NCBI RefSeq assembly: GCF_020535545.1
Contig: NZ_CP084752.1
Location: 3,933,501 to 3,997,500, forward strand
Length of the DNA: 64,000 nt
DNA from: Roseateles sp. XES5
GTDB taxonomy: Bacteria; Pseudomonadota; Alphaproteobacteria; Rhizobiales; Rhizobiaceae
Reading direction: 5' to 3'
Part shown: piece after piece, positions 44,201-52,553 of the stretch
Numbering within the stretch: the stretch's first letter is position 1
Layout of the letters: each line of letters begins with the position of its first letter
Program-made: the position numbers and the translations under genes
The notes under the pieces: model-generated
What the model saw: the letters and a program-made list of their open reading frames with translations, nothing else
What the model was told of the DNA's origin: nothing
The model's database searches: none

Positions 44201-45256
44201 ATGGAATTCACCAGGCGTACATTCATTGCCGGCGTGGGGACTGCACTGGCCGCCCCGGCCATCCTGAAATCCACGAGCGCGCGCGCTCAGGACGCCGTGA
44301 CGCTGCGGCTGCATCATTTCCTGCCGCCGGCGGCCAATGTCCACCAGCACCTCCTGATGCCCTGGGCCAAGGCGCTGGACGAGCAGAGCGGCGGCAAGCT
44401 GAAGGTCGAGATATTCCCCGCCATGCAGCTCGGTGGCAAGCCGCCGCAGCTTTACGATCAGGCGGTCAACGGCGTCGTCGATATCGTCTGGACCCTGCCC
44501 GGCAGCACGCCCGGCCGTTTCCCCGCAACGGAAGTCTTCGAACTGCCGTTCATCGCCGCGCAGAAGGGCGCCGTGAACGCGCCGGCCTGCGAGGATTATT
44601 CCCAGGCTCATGTCGCGCCCGGCGTGACCGACACCAAGCTCCTCTGCTTCTGGGCGCATGACAGCGGCCTGATCCACACCAACACCGAGATCAAGACGAA
44701 GGAAGACCTTGCGGGGCTGAAGCTGCGCAACCCGACGCGTCTTGCTGGCGAAGCGCTGGCGGCGCTCGGCGCGACCTCGGTCGGCATGCCGACCCCGCAG
44801 ATTCCCGAGGCCCTGGCGCAACGCGCCATCGACGGCTGCGTCGTGCCCTGGGAGGTGGTGCCCTCGCTGAAGATCGACGAGCTGACCTCCTACCATCTCG
44901 AAATTCCAGGCACCCCGACGCTCTATACCGCGACCTTCTTCCTGGCGATGAACACGGCGCGATACGAGGGGCTTGCCCCCGAACTGCGCGGGATCCTCGA
45001 CCGCAACAGCGGCCTCGCCTTCGCAAAGGCCGCCGGCGACATGTGGGACAGGATCGGTGCCGAGGTGCGCGCCAAGGTCGAGGCCAGCGGGAAGAACAAG
45101 GTCACCACGATCAGCGAAGAGGAAAAGGCGCGCTGGGTGGAAGCCACCGCGCCGGTTCGCGATACATGGGTTGCCGACATGAAGGCCAAGGGCCTCGACG
45201 GCGAGGCGCTCATCAAGGCGGCGCAGGACGCGATCCAGAAATACACCAAGGCCTGA
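44201..45256 (+). CDS. TRAP transporter substrate-binding protein DctP
   Basis: 351 residues. Twin-arginine-like leader MEFTRRTFIAGVGTALAAPA ends around SARA. The mature protein has the DctP pattern, including LRLHHFLPPAANVHQHLLMPW, PGRFPATEVFELPF and the arginine-bearing GLKLRNPTRLAGEAL segment that typically contacts a carboxylate. A ribosome binding site (GAGGAAGAG) precedes the ATG. First gene of a three-gene DctPQM transporter; the ligand is probably an organic acid but not deducible. Confidence 0.94.
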   Translation: MEFTRRTFIAGVGTALAAPAILKSTSARAQDAVTLRLHHFLPPAANVHQHLLMPWAKALDEQSGGKLKVEIFPAMQLGGKPPQLYDQAVNGVVDIVWTLPGSTPGRFPATEVFELPFIAAQKGAVNAPACEDYSQAHVAPGVTDTKLLCFWAHDSGLIHTNTEIKTKEDLAGLKLRNPTRLAGEALAALGATSVGMPTPQIPEALAQRAIDGCVVPWEVVPSLKIDELTSYHLEIPGTPTLYTATFFLAMNTARYEGLAPELRGILDRNSGLAFAKAAGDMWDRIGAEVRAKVEASGKNKVTTISEEEKARWVEATAPVRDTWVADMKAKGLDGEALIKAAQDAIQKYTKA

Positions 45257-45320
45257 CCGGGCAGCCGGGACGGCGCTCCGCCGTCTCGGCGCATCCTCCA
45301 CGATCGCGACGGAGCCTTTC

Positions 45321-45815
45321 ATGGAAAAGGTCGAACACGCCCGGGTCGGCCGGGTCGAGCGGCTGGCCGGCCTCATGGCCATCGCCGGCGGCATCCTCAT
45401 CTGCTTTGCGGCCGTGCTGGTGACGATCAGCGTCGCCGGACGCCGGCTGTTCAACAAGCCCATCCCCGGCGACTATGAAATGGTCGAGATCAGCGTCGGC
45501 GTCGCGGTCTTCGCCTTCCTGGCCTATACGGCGGCCAAGAGCGGCCATATCGCCGTCGATACCTTCACGCTCAAGCTGCGCCCGCGGGTGAATGCCGTCA
45601 TCGACGGCTTCTGGGATCTTGTGCTGGCGGCCTTCCTCGGCTTCTTCTCGTGGGGGCTTCTTGCCGGCGGCCTCAACGCGCGCGCCTATGGCGAGACGTT
45701 GATCCAGCTCGCCTGGCCGATCTGGCCCGTCTATATCACCTGTTCGCTTCTTGCGGCGCTTGCCTGCCTCGTCACCCTCGCGGTCGCCCTTCGCAAGATC
45801 AGAGGCCGTCCATGA
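45321..45815 (+). CDS. TRAP transporter small permease DctQ
   Basis: 164 residues with four predicted membrane helices (LAGLMAIAGGILICFAAVLV onward) and the DctQ core VAGRRLFNKPIPGDYEMVEI. It bridges the binding protein and the large permease. Its stop overlaps the dctM start by 4 bases. Confidence 0.93.
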   Translation: MEKVEHARVGRVERLAGLMAIAGGILICFAAVLVTISVAGRRLFNKPIPGDYEMVEISVGVAVFAFLAYTAAKSGHIAVDTFTLKLRPRVNAVIDGFWDLVLAAFLGFFSWGLLAGGLNARAYGETLIQLAWPIWPVYITCSLLAALACLVTLAVALRKIRGRP

Positions 45816-47254
45816 GCGGTTTTACGATTGCCCTTCTCGGCTTCGGCGCCATGCTGCTGCTGATCGCCGCGCGCATGCCCATCGCGCTTGCCATGCTTGT
45901 GGTGGGCGCGGCCGGCTATGCCTGGCTCTCCAGCCCCCATGCACTGATCTACTATCTGCAGACCAACGCCTATAGCCAGTTCGCCAGCTACACACTGTCG
46001 GTCATCCCGCTGTTCGTGCTGATGGGGGCGCTGGCGGAGCGCTCCGGCATCGCTGCGACGCTTCTTCGCGCGGCGGAACACAGCCTTTCACGCCTACGAG
46101 GCGGCATGCCGATGGCGGTCATCGTCGCCTGCGCCGGTTTCGGCGCGATCTGCGGCTCGTCGGTCGCCACCACGGCGACCTTCGGGCGGGCGGCGCTGCC
46201 GGAACTGCGCCGGGCGAAGGTGGATCCGGGTTTCGGCACCGGCACGATCGCGGCCGGCGGCACGCTCGGCATCCTCATTCCGCCGTCGGTGATCCTGGTG
46301 ATCTACGCCATCACCGCCGAACAGAACATCGCCAAGCTCTTCCAGGCCGCGCTCATCCCCGGCCTGCTGGCCGCCGCCTTCTATATCCTTGCGATCGCCG
46401 TCGCCGTGCGCCGCAATCCGGACCTTGCGCCGCCGGTCGACTTCACCCCACCGGCCGCCACCCGGCGCCCGGTCTGGGCGCGCCCGGCCGGCGCCGTGCT
46501 TTTCCTCCTTGCCGCCGGCGCCTGGCTTGCAGGCTCTCTCGGCGCGGTCGGCGGCGTCCTGCTGGCGATCCTCGGCCTGCTCCTGCTGTTTGCCGATTTC
46601 GCCGTCATTCCGGCGGCGGGTATCGCGGTTGTCGTCGTCGGCGGCATCTATGGCCAGGTCTTCACGCCGACCGAGGGCGCGGCCGTCGGCGCGGCCATCA
46701 TGCTGGCCGTCGGGGCGATGCAAGGAACTCTCAATCTTGACGATATCAAGCAGAGCTTCCTCCAGACGGCCGAGACGACCGGCATGATCTTCCTGATCCT
46801 GCTCGGCGCAGAAGTGTTCGGCGCGTTCCTCGCCCTCACCCAGATGCCGATGACGCTTGCCGCGATGATCGGCGAATCCGCCCTGCCGCCCTATGCCGTC
46901 ATCTGCGGCATGATGCTGGCCTATATCGTGCTCGGCGCGGTGATGGATGAACTGGCCATGATCCTCCTGACCCTGCCGGTCTTCATCCCCGTCGTGCTGT
47001 CGCTCGATTTCGGCATGCCGACAGAAGACGTCGCGATCTGGTTCGGCATCCTGGTGCTCGTCGTCGTCGGCATCGGCCTCACCGCGCCGCCGATCGGCCT
47101 CAACGTCTTCATCATCAACAAGATCGCCCGCGACGTGCCGATCCTCAGCACCTATCGCGGCGTGCTGCCCTTCGTCGCCGCGGATTTCATCCGTCTCGCC
47201 ATTCTCCTCATCTTTCCCGCGCTCTCGCTCTGGCTGGTGCATCTTCTGAACTAG
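45812..47254 (+). CDS. TRAP transporter large permease DctM
   Basis: 480 residues, roughly a dozen membrane helices. Family blocks are GFGAICGSSVATTATFGRAA, GFGTGTIAAGGTLGILIPPS and TPTEGAAVGAAIMLAVGAMQ. It performs sodium-driven import of the substrate captured by DctP. ATG at 45812 overlaps dctQ (ATGA), so the pair is translationally coupled. Confidence 0.95.
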   Translation: MSGFTIALLGFGAMLLLIAARMPIALAMLVVGAAGYAWLSSPHALIYYLQTNAYSQFASYTLSVIPLFVLMGALAERSGIAATLLRAAEHSLSRLRGGMPMAVIVACAGFGAICGSSVATTATFGRAALPELRRAKVDPGFGTGTIAAGGTLGILIPPSVILVIYAITAEQNIAKLFQAALIPGLLAAAFYILAIAVAVRRNPDLAPPVDFTPPAATRRPVWARPAGAVLFLLAAGAWLAGSLGAVGGVLLAILGLLLLFADFAVIPAAGIAVVVVGGIYGQVFTPTEGAAVGAAIMLAVGAMQGTLNLDDIKQSFLQTAETTGMIFLILLGAEVFGAFLALTQMPMTLAAMIGESALPPYAVICGMMLAYIVLGAVMDELAMILLTLPVFIPVVLSLDFGMPTEDVAIWFGILVLVVVGIGLTAPPIGLNVFIINKIARDVPILSTYRGVLPFVAADFIRLAILLIFPALSLWLVHLLN

Positions 47255-47355
47255 CGCATGGCGAAGACGCTCAGAATTTTCGGAAGGCCGGCGCGAAGCG
47301 GACAACGCTTCGCGACCGTTGCGGCCGGATGGGAGACTAAAGTCGCGGCGCGCCC

Positions 47356-48669
47356 TTGACCCTGCCGGAAATACCCTGCTCGATAGGCCCAATACATTTT
47401 AAGGTGCTCATCTTGCTGCATAATGCCTTGGATTTCTTGAGTAGGGCGCGGTTTAAAATTGCTCTCCGGTCTCGCCTTCTGATCGATCTCGTCCTGCTGG
47501 TCGTTGGTATCGTGCTGGCGCTGCTTGGCGGCACGTCCGTCCTGGAATTGATCGGGGCCTCCACGACCATTGTCGCCGTCGTCCTGATGGCGACGAACCT
47601 CTGGGAGGCATGGCAGCGCAATCAGAAAACACGCGTGGTCGAGAATGAGGAATTCATGGATGTCCTGACGACCAGCGCCCTGCCCGCCGGGTTCGATCTG
47701 CGGATCGGCGCGCTGGGGGCCGGCCAGGATTTTCGGAGCCTCGGTGTCACGGCTGCCCGGCCCTATGCGATGAGCGACGCGGTCAACCAGCGCCTCGACG
47801 AAGCGCGCAACCCCATCGTGCTCGAAAGCAAGAAATATACGGTTCCCTTCGCCTTGCAGGGCTACCGGGATCGCTGCATCAATATCAGGAACCCGAACCG
47901 GAACGATCCGAAAATCGGCTTGCGCACCGATGTCACGGTGGATGCGCTCGAAGGGAATCAGACATTCCGCTTGCAGAGAACGGACTATTTCAGCGGCGCG
48001 GCGACCAATGAAATGGCATGCGAACAATTCGAGTCTGCCTCGGAAAGCGGGGCCGGGCGCGCTTCGCTGATCTTTGCCGTGTCGGACCTCGTCGTGCGCA
48101 ACAGGGAATTGCTGGGCCTTTCCGAAAGTGCGCTGTCAAACCATATCGGCGTCTCGACGCTCGTCCTCACCGCCGACCACCACATCGTCATTCAGGATCA
48201 GGGCGCACAGACGATATCCGCCAACGAGACGGCGGTGGGTGCATCCGGCTCACTGGACCTGCGAGACATCGACGAGACAAGAATTGCCGCCCCGACCCTG
48301 CAAGGGCTGGTCCGCTTCGGCATGGAACGCGAGGCCCAGGAGGAGCTTTCGGCAGCGTTCGACATCGGCCGCAAGAACACGATCCTCACCGGCTACGCGC
48401 GTTATCTCGCGCGCGGCGGCAAGCCCGAATTCTTCGGCATCAGCCGGACAACGTCGACGCTATCGACCCTCAAGGCGACAGGCGCGGACAAGAGATATGT
48501 CTCCGGCATCTGGGGGCGGCCGTTCACGCCGACGAATGAAGGCCTCCTTCAGGTCATCGACCAGCTTCTGGACGAGGGACGTACCGCGCGCAGACGCTAC
48601 AGTCTTTCCATGGTCGTGACCCTGCGATCCGCCCGCGACCACATCGCGCGGAACGGGATCGATCTCTAG
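47356..48669 (+). CDS. Two-helix membrane protein with NUDIX-like domain (possible SMODS-associated 2TM-NUDIX)
   Basis: Up to 437 residues. Two closely spaced hydrophobic helices (LLIDLVLLVVGIVLALLGG and LELIGASTTIVAVVLMATNL) are followed by a long cytoplasmic domain. Late in this, GMEREAQEELSAAFDIG resembles the REUXEE part of a Nudix box, and IGVSTLVLTADHHIVIQDQG resembles the preceding beta strand. This layout matches Sa-NUDIX effectors described from CBASS-type conflict systems, but no cyclase is nearby and the first Nudix Glu is not conserved. The start is uncertain: TTG 47356, GTG 47403 and later TTGs are possible. Coding signal is good. Confidence 0.6.
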   Translation: MTLPEIPCSIGPIHFKVLILLHNALDFLSRARFKIALRSRLLIDLVLLVVGIVLALLGGTSVLELIGASTTIVAVVLMATNLWEAWQRNQKTRVVENEEFMDVLTTSALPAGFDLRIGALGAGQDFRSLGVTAARPYAMSDAVNQRLDEARNPIVLESKKYTVPFALQGYRDRCINIRNPNRNDPKIGLRTDVTVDALEGNQTFRLQRTDYFSGAATNEMACEQFESASESGAGRASLIFAVSDLVVRNRELLGLSESALSNHIGVSTLVLTADHHIVIQDQGAQTISANETAVGASGSLDLRDIDETRIAAPTLQGLVRFGMEREAQEELSAAFDIGRKNTILTGYARYLARGGKPEFFGISRTTSTLSTLKATGADKRYVSGIWGRPFTPTNEGLLQVIDQLLDEGRTARRRYSLSMVVTLRSARDHIARNGIDL

Positions 48670-48868
48670 CGCCGGCTTCCTGCGCCATTCGACAAGGCGA
48701 CATCGCGAAGGGCTTGCGACACAGCGCGCCTGCCTTTCGCTTGCAGGCGCGTAGCCGTTCGCCCAAGGTCGATCCGTGGAAACACAGGATAACGCCGAGC
48801 GTCCATAGATTGCCGGTGCCATGCCGCAGTTATGTCTATCCCCTCTCCGACCTTGCACGGGAACCGGA

Positions 48869-49138
48869 ATGCAACGGAAGCGCTTTCAGCTCATCATCGC
48901 CGAAGTCCTGGGACCGGACGCCCCGCTCGGCGGGTCGCCGTCCGCCAGCCAGTTGGGGGTGGTCGCGGCACGGCTGGGCGACGGCGATATCGCCGATATC
49001 CGCGCGACGCTCGACGACCTCGCCGCCGAGAAAGACATGGTTCCCGACTGGGATGGCGATACGCAGGACGACATCGCCAGGGCAGAGGCAACGCTCTCTG
49101 CGCTGCTGCGGATGGTCGCGCGGCAAGAAGGGATCTGA
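48869..49138 (+). CDS. Unknown small acidic protein, 89 residues
   Basis: MQRKRFQLIIAEVLGPDAPL, then a helical acidic region DIADIRATLDDLAAEKDMVP and TQDDIARAEATLSALLRMV. No signal or membrane helix. GGGAACCGG precedes the ATG. No family recognised. Third-position GC and length support a real gene. Confidence 0.55.
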   Translation: MQRKRFQLIIAEVLGPDAPLGGSPSASQLGVVAARLGDGDIADIRATLDDLAAEKDMVPDWDGDTQDDIARAEATLSALLRMVARQEGI

Positions 49139-49243
49139 GAAGCCCGCTGCGGCGCTCCGGCCACCTTGCCTTTCGCCAGTCGGTGGGCAAGACTTGCGGT
49201 ACTCGCATCCTTTCAGAACTGGCATAGATACGTGACCAATAAA

Positions 49244-49540
49244 ATGCTCGATACCCTCACAGGCATGTACTTCACCGTCGACGATCTCGATGGCAGCTAC
49301 GGCACCGGCCAGGTGGTGCGCCTTGCCGCCGACGGCATCTATTTCGTTCGCTTCGACGGCAACGAGGTCGATCTGCCGCTGGAGCTCGCCTCCCTCGGGG
49401 AAATGCTCGAAACAACCGACGATGGCTATAAGCTCTGGCGCTTCTTCGACACGATCGAGGAACGGGACAAATGGATCGAATGGCTGGATGCGCCCTCGAA
49501 ACCCCGCGTCATCTCGCTCGTGCGTCCCTCGAAAGACTAG
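49244..49540 (+). CDS. Unknown small protein, 98 residues
   Basis: MLDTLTGMYFTVDDLDGSYG with a compact beta-rich beginning (TGQVVRLAADGIYFVRFDGN) and FFDTIEERDKWIEWLDAP near the end. GTG at 49232 is an alternative start. A terminator follows at 49574. No known domain assigned; it looks like a cytosolic regulatory or immunity-sized protein, but nothing supports a function. Confidence 0.6.
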   Translation: MLDTLTGMYFTVDDLDGSYGTGQVVRLAADGIYFVRFDGNEVDLPLELASLGEMLETTDDGYKLWRFFDTIEERDKWIEWLDAPSKPRVISLVRPSKD

Positions 49541-49573
49541 CCGTCAGGCCTCGCTGTCCTTCGCGTCAACGGG

Positions 49574-49600
49574 AAGCCGGGCCTATAGAGCCCGGTTTTC
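49574..49600 (+). terminator. Terminator of the 98-residue gene
   Basis: CCGGGC pairs with GCCCGG, extended by AA/TT across a bulged G, followed by TTTTCTCTTTC. Confidence 0.75.
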
Positions 49601-49780
49601 TCTTTCAGCCTTGCGCGTCGGCGGCGGCTCCGGCTCTCGTCGGCATGAACGTATCCCCTGCGACGGCCACCTGCGCCTTGCCGCGCGCCGCCGGTTTTGA
49701 AATCTCTGAATGAATGCGACCGGCCAGCCGTCTGTGACTTGGACCGGGTTCAAACCCGATGACGGGATCGGAGGATGCAG

Positions 49781-49909
49781 ATGGACGACAATGCACGCAG
49801 ACTGAAAGAGCTCGCCGCAGGCCTCGAGGCCGCCAAGGCGAGGCAGATGTCCGCTCCCGCGTTTTCCCCGGGCGCCGCCGCCGAACCAGCGAGCACGGTC
49901 CCGCGATGA
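49781..49909 (+). CDS. 42-residue peptide coupled to downstream membrane protein
   Basis: Reads MDDNARRLKELAAGLEAAKA and RQMSAPAFSPGAAAEPASTVPR. The first half is an amphipathic helix, the second Ala/Pro-rich. GGAGG stands 6 bases before ATG 49781. The stop overlaps the next start as ATGA. Overlap and ribosome binding site are the evidence for reality. It may mainly serve to couple translation of the downstream gene. Confidence 0.55.
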   Translation: MDDNARRLKELAAGLEAAKARQMSAPAFSPGAAAEPASTVPR

Positions 49910-50484
49910 GTCGCGACGTGCTCGGCGCCTGGGGGCTGGGCGGTGCCGCCCTGGTGATCGCCCTCTGGGGCACAATCCAGGCAAACCAGACGGCAAATCG
50001 CGCGCTCGAAACGGCGCAGCGATCCACCGTGCCCCACCTTGAATTCGTCATGGACGCGGAAAAGCAGACCCTCAGCCTTCAGAACGACGGCAACGGACCG
50101 GCTGTCGTCTACTACGCAAAGCTCACGCACCGGGACTGGACGATCGAACAGTCCGCAGGTGCGTCAGCGCCGGGCGATCTCCAGAGCTTTTTCCCCGTGG
50201 TGCTCAGCAATCTCTACGACGACACGACGTTCTCCCCGAAAACGACGACGTCAGGCGTGACGGGCACCGTGGCCGACAAGGCGTCGCTGCCGCTGCTTTC
50301 CATCGATACACCGATGACAAAGGCGCAAAAGGACAAGCTCTCCGCGCTATCCCGGCAGCTCAAAATCGAACTCTGCTACACGAACAGGCAGGCAGACGCC
50401 GCCTTCTGGGCCAGCTTCGGCACGGAGAAAACGACGCTGCACTGCCCTCGCCCGCCGCAAGAGGGCCGTGTCGTCAAGGAGTGA
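49906..50484 (+). CDS. Membrane-anchored unknown protein, 192 residues
   Basis: MSRDVLGAWGLGGAALVIAL is an N-terminal transmembrane anchor, followed by a heptad-like segment (IQANQTANRALETAQRSTVP) and a beta-rich domain (FVMDAEKQTLSLQNDGNGPA) reminiscent of many small bacterial proteins that sense or scaffold at the membrane. It starts inside the stop of the 42-residue peptide gene. No family assigned. Confidence 0.65.
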   Translation: MSRDVLGAWGLGGAALVIALWGTIQANQTANRALETAQRSTVPHLEFVMDAEKQTLSLQNDGNGPAVVYYAKLTHRDWTIEQSAGASAPGDLQSFFPVVLSNLYDDTTFSPKTTTSGVTGTVADKASLPLLSIDTPMTKAQKDKLSALSRQLKIELCYTNRQADAAFWASFGTEKTTLHCPRPPQEGRVVKE

Positions 50485-50755
50485 CGTGAAAGCCGGCGAC
50501 GACGATCCGGCCGCCTGCCCTTCTGCGCCCTCCGGCGGAGGCGGTCGCGGAGCGTTGGCCGCGTCTCCCCATGGCCCGAATCCAGCACCTCCGCGTTGCA
50601 ATTGACCTCTTGATATTTCACGCGTTAATTGCTCTGAGCGCCGGGCGGCCTTCATCGCGCAAAAAGAACCCGAAGGCATTTCGATTCGTTCTTCCCCTGC
50701 TTGACAGCAATCGGAAGTGCGTTGATCGAAATTGGGACACGAAGGGGCATGCGCC

Positions 50756-51499
50756 ATGGCCAAGAAAGCGATATCTGCCGATCTGGATCGGACCTTGGCG
50801 TTCCTCTCCGAGGTCAAGCAGATAACGACGCCGGCCGATCTGACGAGCGCGGCGATGCGCGCGACCGCGGCCTATGGCGTCAAGAAGATCCTTGCCGGCT
50901 TCATCCCGCGCTCCGGCATGCTGCCGAGTGACCAGATGCGGCATGTGCTCCTCGCCGACTGGCCGCAGGAATGGGCGGAAATCTATTTCCAGAACGGCTT
51001 CCTCTTCCAGGACCCCACCATCCGCCGCGTGCTGAGCGCCTCGCCCACCTTCTCCTGGTCCGATTTCTCCAAGGGGCAGGATATCGGGCGGAACGAGAAG
51101 CTGGTGATGGACCGGGCGAAGGATTTTTCGCTCGGCAATGGCTGTACCGTTTCCCTCGTTTCCCTCGACGGCCGGAACGTCGGCTTTTCCTTCGCGGGCG
51201 CGGAGGTCGACGATGCGCCGGAGGCCAAGGGCGCCATGACCCTCATCGCCAGCTTCGCCTTCGGCCGCGCGCTGGAACTGCGCACGGCGGCCACGCAGGC
51301 CTCCACGCGCCTCACCTATCGCGAGCGGGAGGTCGTCGGCTGGATCTCCGCCGGCAAGACCGACTGGGAGATCAGCGTCATTCTCGGCATTTCCGAAAAA
51401 GCCATAGCCAAACACATCTACAATGTTAGATTGAAACTGGGCGCGATGAATCGCGCGCACGCCGTTGCGGAAGCGATTCGCAAAGGCCTCATCACCTAG
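50756..51499 (+). CDS. LuxR-family quorum-sensing regulator
   Basis: 247 residues. The N-terminal autoinducer-binding domain keeps the key residues Trp73, Tyr77, Asp86-Pro87 and Trp101 (WAEIYFQNGFLFQDPTIRR, FSWSDF). The C-terminal LuxR helix-turn-helix is at about 186-247 (LTYREREVVGWISAGKTDWE, ISEKAIAKHIYNVRLKLG). It should bind an acyl-homoserine lactone and control the luxI-type gene 178 bases downstream. Start at 50756 is chosen over 50732. No convincing lux box was found by eye. Confidence 0.95.
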   Translation: MAKKAISADLDRTLAFLSEVKQITTPADLTSAAMRATAAYGVKKILAGFIPRSGMLPSDQMRHVLLADWPQEWAEIYFQNGFLFQDPTIRRVLSASPTFSWSDFSKGQDIGRNEKLVMDRAKDFSLGNGCTVSLVSLDGRNVGFSFAGAEVDDAPEAKGAMTLIASFAFGRALELRTAATQASTRLTYREREVVGWISAGKTDWEISVILGISEKAIAKHIYNVRLKLGAMNRAHAVAEAIRKGLIT

Positions 51500-51677
51500 A
51501 GCGATCTTCCGTTCCTCGAATCGTGACATCGGCCTAACACGTTGTTTCGGCGCGTTTTCTGCGGAAAACCGGTGTTCCCTTCTCCTGGAAATGCGCTCGT
51601 CAAGGTGGGATTTCCCCTACTGCAAAAGTTTCGGTCTGGATTCCAATTCTTGCTGCACGGCGAGCAGGGGGTGTGCC

Positions 51678-52328
51678 ATGATTGAAATCGTCACAACGGA
51701 AAACGGAAAGGAACTGGAGGAGGCCTACAGGCTCCGCCATGACGTGTTTGTCGAGGAGAAGGGTTGGAACGACCTGGCGCGACCCGACAAACGCGAAATC
51801 GACCAGTTCGACAATGACAACGCCGTCCACATGGTCTGCAAGCGGGACGGCAAGGTGGTGGGCTACCAGCGCATGCTGCCGACCACCCGGCCGCATCTGC
51901 TGTCGACCGTCTTGTCCACGCTGTGCGAGGTGGACCAGCCGCGGGGCGCACATATCTGGGAATGGACACGCTACTGCGTCTCCAAAACCCACCGGGAGCG
52001 CGGCCGCAAGCTCAGCCCCGTCGCCAACGAGCTGCTTTCGGGCATCGTGGAATGGGGCATGGCCAATGGCGTCGACAGCATCATCATCGAGATGGAGCCG
52101 ATCTGGCTGCTGCGCCTCGTCCAGCTCAACTTCATGGTGACGCCACTCGGCATTCCACGCCAGATCGATGGCGAGGATGTCGTCGCCGTCATCGCAAAAT
52201 TCGACCACCGCACGCTTGAAATGCTTCAAGCCATGCGGGGAGACACCCATACGGTCCTGACGCCAGCCTCTCGGGGCATGGCCGCCGTCATAGCCCGGCC
52301 TTTGGAGGCACTTCATGTACAAGGTTGA
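51678..52328 (+). CDS. Acyl-homoserine-lactone synthase (LuxI family)
   Basis: 216 residues. All core LuxI residues are visible: Arg20 and Phe24 in RLRHDVF, Trp30, Asp42 and Asp45 in EIDQFD, Arg65 in YQRML, Glu95 and Arg98 in WEWTR. It makes an acyl-HSL signal from SAM and acyl-ACP; the acyl length cannot be read from sequence. It follows its cognate luxR and its last 14 bases overlap a small gene with a strong ribosome binding site. Confidence 0.95.
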   Translation: MIEIVTTENGKELEEAYRLRHDVFVEEKGWNDLARPDKREIDQFDNDNAVHMVCKRDGKVVGYQRMLPTTRPHLLSTVLSTLCEVDQPRGAHIWEWTRYCVSKTHRERGRKLSPVANELLSGIVEWGMANGVDSIIIEMEPIWLLRLVQLNFMVTPLGIPRQIDGEDVVAVIAKFDHRTLEMLQAMRGDTHTVLTPASRGMAAVIARPLEALHVQG

Positions 52329-52485
52329 TTCCCACCCGCAGATCGACGCCCAGATGGCCCGGTCCAATCTGACGATGGTTCTGGAAACGGCGCGCCGGTC
52401 CCGCCACTGGTTTCTCGTCTACCTCATCGGCCTTGCCATGGCGGAACTGCGCAATATCGAGCGCGGAGAGCCTACCGAGCTTTAG
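52315..52485 (+). CDS. 56-residue protein overlapping the luxI end
   Basis: Reads MYKVDSHPQIDAQMARSNLT and continues MVLETARRSRHWFLVYLIGLAMAELRNIERGEPTEL, given here in parts. A short hydrophobic stretch HWFLVYLIGLAMA may form a partial membrane helix. TTTGGAGG precedes the ATG at ideal spacing, and the first 14 bases lie inside luxI, so translation is coupled. In Rhizobium leguminosarum a small gene, cinS, occupies the same position after cinI and acts as an anti-repressor. Whether this is a homologue cannot be judged by eye. Confidence 0.65.
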   Translation: MYKVDSHPQIDAQMARSNLTMVLETARRSRHWFLVYLIGLAMAELRNIERGEPTEL

Positions 52486-52517
52486 CCCGGCCACGCCCGC
52501 GACAGCAGATCGGAAGA

Positions 52518-52541
52518 CCCGGCCGGAAACGGCCGGGCTTT
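52518..52541 (+). terminator. Terminator between luxI unit and lysR
   Basis: CCCGGCCG-GAAA-CGGCCGGG hairpin followed by CTTTCG. Located between convergent transcripts. Confidence 0.8.
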
Positions 52542-52553
52542 CGCGTTGCGGGC

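Noticed and set aside
47356..49540. Complete CBASS or toxin-antitoxin system around the 2TM-NUDIX-like gene
   Set aside because: No nucleotidyltransferase, ubiquitin-like or nuclease gene in the neighbourhood; the adjacent small proteins have no recognised toxin or antitoxin motif.
51500..51677. A lux box upstream of the luxI-type gene
   Set aside because: I could not find a convincing 18-20 base dyad by eye; the stretch around 51610-51640 is suggestive only.
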